Of a stretch of 64,000 nt of DNA, positions 34,625-46,140 are shown one piece after another. The stretch comes from Manis javanica. Lineage: Eukaryota; Chordata; Mammalia; Pholidota; Manidae. The notes under the pieces are model-generated. The model saw only the letters and a program-made list of their open reading frames with translations. It was not told the origin of the DNA and ran no database searches. Every line of letters begins with the position of its first letter. Positions within the stretch are counted from its first letter, which is position 1. A program made the translations under genes and the position numbers. The DNA lies in contig NC_133161.1 in assembly GCF_040802235.1 (NCBI RefSeq), positions 107,897,001 to 107,961,000 on the forward strand. The letters run 5' to 3'.

Positions 34625-37600
34625 TTTCTTTAATTAAAAAATTTTTATTAATTGTACATCACAGTAGTTCAACAGTCCCCCTTGCCCTCCCCTCTGCTTC
34701 CACCCACTCCCTTTCTCCTTGGTAACCACTAGTCTCTTCTCAGTGTCGATAAGTCTAATGCTGTTTTGTTCCTTTATTTTGCTTTGTTTCTATGTTCCAC
34801 ATATAAATGAAATCATTTGGTACTTGCCTTTCTCTGCCTGGCTTATTTCACGGAGCATAATGCCCTGTAGGTCCATCCATGTTGTTGCAAATGGCAGTAT
34901 TTCTTTTCTTTTTATGGCTGAATAATATTCAGCCATAAAATGTGTGTATGTACCACATCTTTACCCATTCATCTATTAATGGACACGTAGGTTGCTTTCT
35001 TATCTTGGCTATTGCAAACAGTGCAGCAATTAACATAGGGGTTCATATATCTTTTTACATCAGGGATTTTGTTTTCTTTGGGTAAATTTCTAGGAGTGGA
35101 AATACCAGATCAAATGGTATTCCTATTTTAAGTTTTTTGAGGAACCTCCTTACTGCTTTGCACAGTGGTTGGACCAATTTGCATTCTCGCCAACAGTGTA
35201 AGAGGATTCCTATTTCTTCACACCCTCACCAACACTTGTTCTCTCTTGTCTTTTGGATGTTGGCTATTCTAACTGATGTGAGGTGATATCTCACTGTGGT
35301 TTTAACTTGCATTTCCCTGATGATTAACGACGTGGAGCATATTTTCATGTGCCTGTTTGTCATCCGTATCTCTTCCCGGGAGAAGTGTCTGTTCAGGTCC
35401 TCCACCCATTTTTTGATTGGGTTACATTTTTGGGGGGTGTTGAGGTATATAAGTTCTTTATATATTTTGAATGTTAACCTCTTATCGGATAAGTCATTTA
35501 CAAATATATCCTCCCATACTGTAGGATGCCTTTTTGTTCTGCTGATGGAGTTCTTTGCTGTACAGAAGCTTTTTAGTTTGATGTAATTCCACTTGTTCAT
35601 TTTGTACTTTTTATCCCTTGCCCAAGGAGATGTGTTCAGAAAAAAGTTGCTCATGTTTATATTCAAGGAAGTTTGGCCTATGTTTTCTTCTAAGAGCTTT
35701 ATGGTTACATGACTTACATTCAGGTCTTTGATCCATTTTGAGTTTACTTTTGTGTATGGAGTTAGACAATAATCCAGTTTCATTCTCTTACATGTAGCTG
35801 TCCAGTTTTGCCAACACCAGTTGTTGAAGAGGCTGTCATTTCCCCATTGTATATCCATGCCTCCTTTATCGTATATTAATTGATCATAGATGCATGGGCT
35901 TATATCTGGACTCTCTAGTCTGTTCCATTGATCTATGACTCTGTCCTTGTGCTAGTACCAAATTGTCTTGATTATTGTGGCTTTGTAGGTGAGCGTAATA
36001 CCCCCAGCTTCATTCTTCTTTTTCAGGATTGCTTTGGCTATACAGGGTCTTTGTGGTTCCATATGAATTTTAGAATGATTTGTTTCTTGTTCATTGAAGA
36101 ATGCTGTTGGTATTTTGATAGGGATTGCATTGAATATGTAAATTTCCTTAGGCAGGATGGCCATTCTGACAATATTAATTGTTCCTATCCCCATATGAGC
36201 ATGGGATACAGTTCCATTTTTTGGTGTCCTCTTTAATTTATCTCATGAGTGTTTTGTAGTTTTCAGAGTAAAGGCCTTCCATCTCCTTGGTTAGGTTTAT
36301 TCCTAGGTACTTTATTCTTTTTTTTTTTTTTTTTAGATAATTGTTTTTTATTGAAGGGTAGTTGACACACAGTATTACATTAGTTTCAGGTGTACAACAC
36401 AGTGATTGAACATTTATATACATGATAATTCTAGGTACCACCTATCACCATACCAAGTTGTTACAATATTTTTTTTTTTTGAGAGGGCATCTCTCATATT
36501 TATTGATCAAATGGTTGTTAACAACAATAAAATTCAGTATAGGGGGGTCAACGCTCAATGTACAATCATTAATACATCTCAAGCCTAATTCTCGTCAGTC
36601 TCCAATCTTCTGAAGCATAACGAACAAGTTCTTACATGGTGAACGAATTCTTACATAGTGAATAAATTCTTACATGGTGAACAGTACAAGGGCATTCATC
36701 ACAGAAACTTTCGGTTTTGATCATGCAATATGACCTATAAACAATCAGGTCAAATATGAATATTCGTTTGATTTTTGTACTTGATTTATATGTTGATCCC
36801 ACATTTCTCCTATTATTATTATTATTTTTATTTTTAATAAAATGCTGAAGTGGTAGGTAGATGCAAGATAAAGGTAGAAAACTTGGTTTAGTGCTGTAAG
36901 AAGGCAAATGTAGATGATCAGATGATCAGGTGTGTGCCTATGGACTAAGTATTAATCCAGGCTAGACAAGGGCAGCAAGACATCCACGGATGCAGAAGAT
37001 TTCTCTCAAAGCAGGGGGGGTGAGGTTCTGAGCCTCACCTCTGTTGATCCCCAAATTCTCACCTGATGGCCCCCCTGCAACTGTGCCTGTCTTAGGTTCC
37101 TTACCCGTCTCTGGCTAACCAGTCATCTTCCGGGGCCATACAGGGAAATGTAAAGTTGGTAAGTGAGAGAGAAGCCATATTGTTTGCAAAGGTTAGCTTT
37201 TTGCTTCTTTGCAGATTTATGCCCTGTGGCTTCTATGCCCAGCACTTGTCTCGAGGTATCTTTACCACCTGGAGGAATTATGATACTCGGTAAATTCAAT
37301 ATGAGGCACGAATTCTATTTAAGAGTTGTAATTAGGAAGGAAGAAGAAAAGCTATAGATGTAGCATATGAAGGAAACATGGGAGGATTGATTATTTCTTT
37401 GACATATCTTCTTGTATAGTCTAGGTACTTTATTCTTTTTGATGCAATTGTAAATGGAGTTGTTTTCCTGATTTCCCTTTCTGCTAGTTCATCATTAGTG
37501 TATAGAAATGCAACAGATTTCTGTGTATTAATTTTGTATCCTGCAACTTTTCTGAATTCAGTTATCAGTTCTAGTAGTTCTTTAGAGTTTTCTATGTATA

Positions 37601-40600
37601 ATTTCATGTCATCTGCAAATAGGGACAGTTTAACTTCTTCTTTACTGGATACCTTTTATTTCTTTGTGTTGTCCAATTGCTGTGGCTAGGCCTTCCAGTA
37701 CTATGTTGAATAAAAGTGGGGAGAGTGGGCATTCTTGTCTTGTTCCTGATCTTAGATGAAAAGCTTTTAGCTTTTTGCTGTTAATATGATGTTAGCTGTG
37801 GGTTTGTCATATACAGCCTTTGTTATGTTAAGGTATGTACCCTCTATACCCATTTTTTTTTTAGAGTTTTTATCATGAATGTATGTTGAATTTTGTCAAA
37901 TGCTTTTTCAGCATCTATTGAGGTGATCATGTAGTTTTTATCCTTCTTTTTGTTAATGTAGTATATTATGTTGATGGATTTTTTAATATTGTATCCTCCT
38001 TGCATCCCGGGAGTAAATCCCTCTTGATCATGATGGATGATCTTTTTGAATTATTTTTTAATTCAATTTACTGATATTTTGCTGAAGATTTTTACATATA
38101 TGTTCATCAGGGATATTGTTCTGTAATTTTCTTTTTTTGTGGTATCTTTGCTTTTGGTGTTAGAGTGATGCTGGCCTCAAAGAATGAGTTTGGAAGTATT
38201 CCCTCCTCATCTACTTTTTGGAATACTTTAAGCAGAATGGGTACTAGCTCTTCTTTAAACGTTTGGTAGAATTTGGCTATAAGGCTGTCTGGACATGGAG
38301 TTTTGTTTTGGAGAATTTTTTGATTACCAGTTCAATTTCATTGCTGGTAATTGGTCTGTTCAGATTTTCCGTTTCTTCTGGGTTAGTCTTGTAAGGTTTT
38401 ATTTTTTTAGGAAGTTGTCTGTGTCTTCTTAGATGTCCAATTTATTGACACAATTCTTCATAGTATTTTATAATAAGTATTCATGCTTCTGTGGTATCCA
38501 TTGTGATTATTCCTTCTTTGTTTCTGATTCTGTTTATGTGTGTGCACTCTCTTTTTTTCTTGATAAGTCTGGCTAGGGATTTATCTATTTTGTTTATTTT
38601 CTCCAAGAACCAGCTCCTAGTTTCACTGATTTTTTTCTATTATTTTATTATTCTCTATTTTATTTATTTCTTCTCTTATGTTTATTATGCTCCTCCTTCT
38701 ACTGACTTTGGGTTTAATTTGTTCTTCTTTTCTAGTTTCTTTAATTGTGATTTTAGACTTTTTATTTAGAAATGTCCTTGTTTCTTGAGGTGAGCCTGTT
38801 TTGCTATATACTTTCCTCTTAGAACTGCCTTTGCCATGTCCCACAGATTTTGGGCTGTTGTGTTTTTGTTTTCATTTGTCTCCATGTATCTGCTGATTTC
38901 TGTTTTAATTTGTTCATTGATCCACTGATTATTTAAAAGCATGTTGGTTAGCCTCCATGTGTTTGTACATCTTTTCATGTGTGTGTGTAATTTATTTCTA
39001 GTTTCATACCATTATGGTCTGAGAAACTGCATGATACAATTTCAATCTTTTTGAATTTTTTGAGGCTCTTCTTGTGTCCTAGTATGTGATCTATTTTGGA
39101 AAATGTTCTCTGCACATTTAAGAAAAATGTGTATCCTGTTGCTTTTGGGTGGAATGTTCTGTAAATGTCCGTGAGGTCCATATGTTGTTGTTCAGTGCCT
39201 CTGTCTCATTCTTATTTTCTGTCTGGTTGATCTGTCTATTGATGTGAGTGGTGTGTTGAAGTCCATAAAATGAATGTGTACAATCTATTTCCCCCTTTAA
39301 TTCTCTTAGAATTTGTTTCACATATTTGGGTGCTGCTATGTTGGGTGCATAGATATTTATAATGGCTATATCCTCTTGTTGGACTGAGCCGTTTATCATT
39401 ATGTAATGTCCTTCTTTGTCTCTTGTTACCTTCTTTGTTTTAAAGTCTTATTTTGTCTTACACAAGTACTGCAACTCCTGCTTTTTTCTCCCTATTATTT
39501 GCATGAAATATATTTTTCCATCCCTTGACTTTTAGTTTGTGTATGTCTTTGGGTTTGAAGTGAGTCTCTTGTAGGCAGCATATAGATGAGTCTTGCTTTT
39601 TTATCCATTCTGTAACTATATCTTTTGATTGGTGCATTCAGTCCATTTACATTTAAGGTGATTATTGATAGATATATACTTTTGCTATTTTATTAATTTT
39701 TTGCTGTTTTTTATATCTCCTCTGTTCATTTCTTCCTTTCTTATTCTTTTCTCTTTGTATTTATGGCTTTCTTTAGTATTATAATTGGATTTCTCTCTGT
39801 TTTTAAAATTTATTAATTGTTTTGTGTATTTATTGATTGTAGGCTTTTGTTTTGTGGTTACCAAAGGTTCAAGGATAGCTTCTTTACTATCTAATAGTCT
39901 ATCTTAAATTGCTGATTTCACTATTTCAAACACAATCTAATGGTACTTTTTTCCCCCTTCTCCTTCTTCCTCCTCATTTGTCATATTAGATGTCATAATG
40001 TGCACTTTTTGTGTATCCCTTGACTGATTTTGTGTATAGTTTATTTTACTTCTTTTGTTTTGTTTTAATTTTGTACTTGCTTGGTAATTAGTTGGTCTAC
40101 TACCTTTACTGTGGATTTTTTTTCACTGGTGAAAGCTATTTACCCTTTGGGTCACTTCCATCTACAGTGTTACCTTTAACATATCATGTAAGACTGGCTT
40201 AGTGGTGGTGAATTCCTTCAACTTTTGCTTATGTGGAAATTATTTAATTAGTGCTTTAAATTTAAATGATGATCTTGCTGGGTAGAGGATTCTTGATTTG
40301 AGGTCCTTCAGTTTCAGTACATTAAATATATCACACCACTCCCTTCTACAGCTCTGAGGGACTCCTTTTCAGGTTTTCTGTCTCTTTGTTGACCCTCCTT
40401 CTGGGATTCTGTCTTGTAGTTTTGATTGGATCAAATTCCTCTGCCTGCTCATTTCATCAGGGTTTCTGTGTTTCTTCCTATGTATTAGATGTCTCTGTTG
40501 TGCTTTTTGACCTATAGAGTAATAGCTTTATGAAGAAGGTGTGCTATGGTGCCCAGAAGCTCAAGACTCTTTACTCTCTAGTGCCTGTTCTATTTTGTGG

Positions 40601-41000
40601 GGACCCCAGCTGTGGGCATGCTGTAGGTGGGGTGCCCTCCTGTCTGGCACCTGTAGTGATCTCAGTCTGGGTAGACTGTTTGCTTGAGCTGCTGCCTTGT
40701 GATCAGCTCAGGAGTCTCTGCTGAGCTCACTGTAGGCTGCTGCCCTCTGCCTGGCCTGCAGCCATGGCAGAGCTGTTAATGGAGGATTAATGGTGGGGCC
40801 CATTAATCCAACTGGATGCACAGCACCATGTTTGGACACCCTTTTCTGTGTGATCCTCTCTTCTTCCTCAGGTGTAGGTGGTCTGTTCTCCAATCTCCAG
40901 GTCATGTTCAGGTCTAGTTGCATTTGCTGTATTTTCCTCTTTTATGAGTTTTTGGGAGGAGGTTTCTACCTTGCCTTCCTATTCTGTCATCTTTAATCTG
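34625..41000 (-). mobile_element. Long antisense L1, split by a Y retroposon
   Basis: On the minus strand the order from 41000 down to 34625 is a 5' region (ending ..AAAGATGACAGAATAGGAAGG), ORF2 endonuclease, RT, C-terminal domain and 3' UTR. Endonuclease pieces are clear at 39118-39399 (NIYAPNIAAPKY) and 38975-39181 (IDHILGHK, SDHNGMKLEIN). RT pieces lie at 37332-37607 and 35952-36441, and the C-terminal piece at 35226-35858. A convincing ORF1 was not found. All frames are broken. A 1.1 kb insert at 36322-37420 interrupts RT. Confidence 0.88.
36303..37439 (-). mobile_element. Full-length-looking Y retroposon with L1 3' tail, flanked by 19-bp TSDs
   Basis: CTAGGTACTTTATTCTTTT occurs at 36303-36321 and again at 37421-37439, a perfect 19-bp target-site duplication around a 1.1 kb insert. 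Read on the minus strand, the insert is a 950-bp body ending with an AATAAA (within GATCAATAAATATGAGAG) and a poly(A) run. About 130 bases of L1-type 3' UTR (GTTGTACACCTGAAACTAAT.., TTCAATAAAAAA) and a second poly(A) follow. The body has no open frame of note. The same body occurs at 51085-51163 and 58761-59295. I do not recognise a family name. Confidence 0.85.
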
Positions 41001-42765
41001 GTAATGAAATGAATGGTATCTCTTTAAAATTTCCATTTAGACAGAACAGTAAAGTAACTATATATTCAGTACTGAGAGTGAACAATAAACATTTTGCCAC
41101 ATTGCTTCAATTTTTCCTGAAGTATTTTCAGGTTAATTATAGATATGCCATTTCATCCCTAAAAATCTCAATACGTGCACCTCTAAAAATTAGGTATGTT
41201 TTCCTACATAACTAAATGCAATGATCAAAACTAACAAAGGAATAACTCCTTTTAATTATCAATATTCCATTTTCTGCAAATGTCCTTGTACATTTGTTTG
41301 TATCAATCATTATCCAAAAATTACAAGTTATATTTGTCTGAATCTGTCTTCAAACAAGGGTCATGTGTGTTTGGATATGCTGTCCCCTTGTTTCTCAGGA
41401 CAAGCTGGTGTGGCTGGCATTACAGATACCAAATTTAAAGGCAGGGAACACGGCTGGGACTCCCAGGCTCTTCTGTGCCCTCCTTGTCCCCTGGATGTTA
41501 CCCAGACAGGTAGACTTGTCCAAACCTGGCTCCTAATTCTTTCTCCACAAACATAGAAGAGACTCCAGGCACTAGCTGCTCACACCAGAAGCCTCCTGCC
41601 TTCCTGCCTCAGCCACCAGTGGGTAACTGGGGTAACCTGTGTGGGCCACTTCACCCTGCACTCTGCCTTCTCTCAAACTCCAACCCACTGCATGTGTTCC
41701 CTGCTGTCCCACGAGGACATCAGCATCCCAATCAGGTGACCCCTACTTCCTTAGCCTCACAGAGCCTCTCTGGGAGGGGTATCTCCTCCATCCCCAGTCT
41801 TTCCTCCACCAGGCCCTTCCCCACTTGCTCTTCATACCTTGGAAGCCCTCCCTTAACCTGCATGGTTAAGGGGACAACTGTGTCCCCTCTGGGGACAACT
41901 GTGTTCTGAGCTGAGGCAAGCAAGATTCCATCACACACTGGGGTCTGCAAACCTTTTGCTGCTGTCAGTTTGCTCCAGCCAGTCCTCACTAGCCATGAGG
42001 TGGTGGCCTCATGGACACTGCCTGCTCACCCTACAGGGCTGGCCTGGGCCCTCAGGAACCTTTCATAACTGACCAGAAGGTGCTAGCCAAGTGGCATCTC
42101 AGTAGAATAAGCCCCTTCCGTGCAAAGGGAAACAGCCAGGCTTAGGCCTGGAGAAGGGCGGGTCTCCACCAAGAGCCATTGTCAAGAGGGGCTCAGCACC
42201 CAGGTGCCCAGAAGTTGGCCCGAAGACACCCTACAGGCAGGGCCTGCCAAAGAGGGAATTTTCCCATTGAGGGTGGGAAGTGTTCCAAAAAAGAGTTTTG
42301 ATGCCTAACATGTGCACTCCCCTCAGAAGTACCATGTACCCACAAAACCAACCTGCTACCCAGGCTGTTCCCTGCTGTGAGCTGAGGGCCTGAAGCACCC
42401 TAGGCTCCATGATGGGGGGGTCATGTCACTGGAACCATGGGGCCCAGAGTGGGCCTCCTCACTTCCTAAGGGAACAGGTCTGCTAGAACCTTCCCTGAGG
42501 TGAGGACCACAGGAGGGACGCCATGGGGAGGGGCCCAGCACAGAGGCTGGTGCTTGTCCCAGGGCAGGGATGGGTGCCCCTACCTGGCCCCACACCCCCC
42601 AGAGCAGGGAAAGGGGAAGGCCATCTCCATTTAGAGGATGAGGAAAGAACCATAACAGTGATCTTGTGTTTTCCTTTTATTAAATTTACATTTTCTTCTG
42701 TCAAAAAATGCTCAAACTTAATCCTTTTAGTTATGCCTGCAAACCCTCCTGCCACTTATTACTGA
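41001..42765. other. Intergenic DNA, no recognised gene
   Basis: AT-rich to about 41380, then more GC-rich unique-looking DNA. No exon or gene family was recognised. Confidence 0.4.
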
Positions 42766-42858
42766 AGTACAATTTACACACCCCAAAATCTACCATTTTA
42801 ACATTGGCAATTTGGCAGTTTCAGTAAATCCACAAGTCTGTGCAACAGCTGGCAGCCT
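42766..42858 (-). repeat. Old L1 3'-end fragment
   Basis: ACTGAAGTACAATTTACACACC...AAATCTACCATTTTAACATT...AGTAAATCCACAAGTCTGTGC parallels the common antisense L1M-type segment. Short and diverged. Confidence 0.5.
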
Positions 42859-42859
42859 C

Positions 42860-43660
42860 ATCTGGACGGAGCGCGGCGGACAGGCGTGGCCAGGAGGGGC
42901 GGAGCCGGAGGGGCCTGGAGGGTTGGGCGGGGCCCGGGGGCGGGAGCCGGGAGAGAACTTTCCCAGCCCCTCCTACCCCTTGCCAGCCAGCGCGGCTGCC
43001 GCGCCCCTTCCTCTCCGGAGGGGTCGGCCGGCAGATGTGCTTTTACTCTGGCTGGGAGGACACGTTCAACAGGGCAGAACGTTCAGGAGACCCCGTCTGA
43101 ATGGGTCTGGCCGTGTGCTGCGTCGAAGTTAGGGAGCTGAGCCGACGCGGGCAGCCGAGCGGGTGCAGAGACTGAGCAGAGCATGTCGGCGTCCCTGCGC
43201 CCCCAGCGCACCGCCCCACGCATCCTCGTTTGTCAGGAGCAGAAACGCCCCAGCAAGCACCCAGTGCGCCGTCCAAGTGAACAAAAGCCGACAGAAGCCT
43301 CACGACTTTCCCGCTTTTTCTCCGCCGTCAACCAGGCTGTGTTCTTCCCCAGAGCAGGGCGACCCCGCCCTGGGACCCCGCCCCCAGACGAGGGTGTTGG
43401 AGGGGCAAGGAGCAGCCTCTGCATCCCAAGCCCCAATAGTGGGGAAGGAAGCTGGCGACAAGCAATGCAGCCAGAAGGGACAGGCGCCGGAGAGTGGCAT
43501 TCAGGCCTGAGGCCTTATTTCTTCCCCTTATTTCTGGGAAGAAGTAAGTGCTCATAGGAGAGGGGCGGGCTTCCCAGAGTCTTGGAAAGAGTTTACAGGA
43601 ATAGAATCGACGCCTCGCGCACCGGCCGCCCTTGTGTGGGCATGAGCGCATGGCGAAGTG
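42860..43660. promoter_or_regulatory. CpG island without an assigned gene
   Basis: GC-box-rich (GGGGCGGAGCC, GGGCGGGGCCC) and CpG-dense DNA starts directly after an old L1 fragment. Several chance-looking open frames overlap on both strands (for example 43183-43557), none with a family signature. It could be a promoter of a lncRNA or an enhancer-associated island between MYO1G and its downstream neighbour. Confidence 0.6.
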
Positions 43661-44329
43661 TCGTGGAGCCTCATCTCCAGGCCAGGGTGCTTGGCGCGGA
43701 TTCTGCTCCCTGGGTAAACCCGCTGGAATGCAGGCAACAGGCTGAGGAGAGCGCTCCTAACAGGCAAGCACGCTGGGGCGGGGGTCGCCCCACACAGGGT
43801 GTCCAGAGGAAGAAGGGTGGGTGCTCTTCCCAGCATTCCAAGGGAGAAAATCTCCCAGAACCTCCAGCCAGAGGCAGAGCTTGTGACTGGGCCTGGCGCT
43901 GGCTGGGAAGATGGCACGTCCACGATTGGCCTGGAAACAGACCAGCCAGATAAAGCAGCAAGGGCCGTGTATGGTAAGGAAGTCGCCAAAGGCAGCTCAC
44001 GAGGTGGGTGGGGGAAGCCAGGTGCCCTGATGGGGGTTGTGGGCTGGGGAACTGGGAGTGGAGCATCCTCGGGGTTGGTTAGGGGAGCGTGGATGGCTTT
44101 TTCTGGTTGGTCCTGAGTTGGAAACAGGGACAGAAATTGGGGAAGCTGTCGGTTATCCACCAGTCCTGGCCACATGGGGCCACTTGTGGTTATTGGGTGG
44201 CTTCCTGGATTGTCACCAGAGAGGTGAAGCTGGCCACCTGCAGGTCTGACAGGTAGATGGCAGCCAGCTTCCTGGGCTGGCTGGGTAGGTGAGCTCGGTG
44301 ATTCCCTCGCTGGCGGCTGCCGCAGTGGG
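43661..44329. other. Unique intergenic DNA after the CpG island
   Basis: Moderately GC-rich with no recognised exon or repeat. It ends at the L1 target-site duplication. Confidence 0.4.
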
Positions 44330-45008
44330 TCAACAGAGGCCTATTTTTCTTTTGGTATCATTAATCTACAATTACATGAGGAGCATTATGTTTACTAGAC
44401 TCCCCCCTTCACCAAGTCCCCCCCACAAACCCATTACAGTCACTGTCCATCAGCATAGTAAGATGCTGTAGAATCACTACTTGTCTTCTCTGTGTTGCAC
44501 AGCCCTCCCCGTGCCTCCCCCCACATTATACATTGTAATGATAATGCCCCCTTTCTTCCCCCCCACCCTTTATCCCTCCCTTCCCACCCATCCTTCCTAG
44601 TCCCTTTCCCTTTGGTAACTGTTAGTCCATTCTTGGGTTCTGTGCTTCTGCTGCTGTTTTGTTCCTTCAGTTTTTTCTTTGTTCTTATACTCCACATATG
44701 AGTGAAATCATTTGGTACTTGTCTTTCTCTGCCTGGCTTATTTCACTGAGCATAATACTCTCCAGCTCCATCCATGTTGCTGCAAATGGTTGGATTTTTC
44801 CACTTCTTATGGCTGAGTAGTATTCCATTGTGTATATGTACCACATCTTCTTTATCCATTCATCTACCTATGGACATTTAGGTTGCTTCCAATTCTTGGC
44901 TATTGTAAATAGTGCTGCAATAAACATAGGGGTGCATATGTCTTTTACAAACTGGGCTGCTGTATTCTTAGGGTAAATTCCTAGAAGTGTAATTCAACAG
45001 AGGCCTAT
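44330..45008 (-). mobile_element. Young 5'-truncated L1 with perfect 15-bp TSD
   Basis: TCAACAGAGGCCTAT occurs at 44330-44344 and 44994-45008, bracketing 649 bases of antisense L1 3' UTR and ORF2 C-terminus (from TTTTCTTTTGGTATC to GGGTAAATTCCTAGAAG). The perfect duplication and good L1 match suggest a relatively recent insertion. Confidence 0.92.
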
Positions 45009-45885
45009 ATTTATGTAGCGGTTTCTTCTCTGGGGTTGCTGCAGCTGGAGGTCAGAGGTTTATTTTTGTATGGGGTCTGGCTGTGTCTGTTCATTCAGGT
45101 TCTCTGTGCTAGTCAGCCTCCATCCATGTGGAGGACCACTGCCCTAAGTCCAGGGGGGTGACATCTGAACACAAACACTCAAGAGAGGCTGTGATCACAT
45201 GGAGCAGCCCTCCAGTGACATCCTGGGTCCTAATAACAGTCTCATGAATGGGAGGCATGACTATTCCAATCACCAGCAAAGGTAGATCCCACAGAAGGGT
45301 AACCCAGCAAATCGATAAAGTACTGATTTCGTTTATACATGTATCTATTAGCTTTTGGTTAGTATGAGACAGCCCCTCAAACTCAGGTCATCTCTGAATG
45401 GAATTCCAGAGATCAGACCAGGATCTGGTAATGGGACCAACATGTCTAGGAAGGGAGCCTTGCTGGGAGGGGCACTGACAGAAGGTCACAGGGAAATGTT
45501 CCTTTCAGACAGCACTTCTTTTAATTATTCTACATAGTAGAACACAAAACAGTGACAGGGATTTGAGCTGAATTTTGTATTCATATCTGAGGGGCCGAGT
45601 CAGAGTGAAGTCTGCTGTCCAATGTGAGGTTTAGTACCATCTTGGCTGGAGCCAATTTGGCATCGGGGCTGACATTTGTCTCGGCTAGAGAGCTCAGCTC
45701 CCTTTAGAATCAGTGTGGGCTTACACAGCGCTGGCTGGAGTTCACGGCTGGGTCGGTCTGAGTCTGGGTTTGGTTACCTAGTATTGGTTAATGCTAGTTA
45801 GTATTGGGTTGAGACTAATTGTAGGGCTTGGCAATGCTGTACAAGTTAAGTTTAAGCTGAATGATGGTGTAGGTGTTGTGCTTCC
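45009..45885. other. Unique intergenic DNA
   Basis: No gene or repeat family was recognised in this interval. Confidence 0.4.
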
Positions 45886-45889
45886 AGTA

Positions 45890-45955
45890 GTTTTAGGGTG
45901 AGGGTTAAAGTTAGAGGTAACTTTAGGTTTGGGAGTCAGGTTAGGATTTTAAGGT
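45890..45955 (+). repeat. Degenerate TTAGGG-like hexamer stretch
   Basis: The sequence can be parsed as degraded hexamers (TTAGGG, TGAGGG, TTAAAG, TTAGAG, TTTAGG, TTGGGA, GTCAGG, TTAGGA). Only one perfect unit is present, so a telomeric origin is weakly supported. Confidence 0.3.
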
Positions 45956-45957
45956 TA

Positions 45958-46140
45958 ATGTCCTAGTCAGCTCGGGCTGCTATAACAAGGCACCACCAAC
46001 TCAAGTGATAGACTGATTCCTCACAGGTTGGAGGTGGAATGCCCTACCAAGGTCTTCTAGAGGCCTCCCTGGGGCATGCAGACAACCCTGTCCCTTCATC
46101 CTCCCATGGCCTGTGTCTGTGCCCTGGCAGGCAGAGCACA
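45958..46140 (+). repeat. MLT1/MST-like ERVL-MaLR LTR fragment
   Basis: TCCTAGTCAGCTCGGGCTGCTATAACAAGGCACCAC followed by a GGTTGGAGGTGGAA and later CCCATGGCCTGTGTCTGTG piece matches the order of mammalian MaLR LTRs (seen here in separate short words). Confidence 0.6.

Noticed and set aside
43183-43557. A 124-codon frame in the orphan CpG island
   Set aside because: No known domain, and competing frames of similar length exist on both strands.
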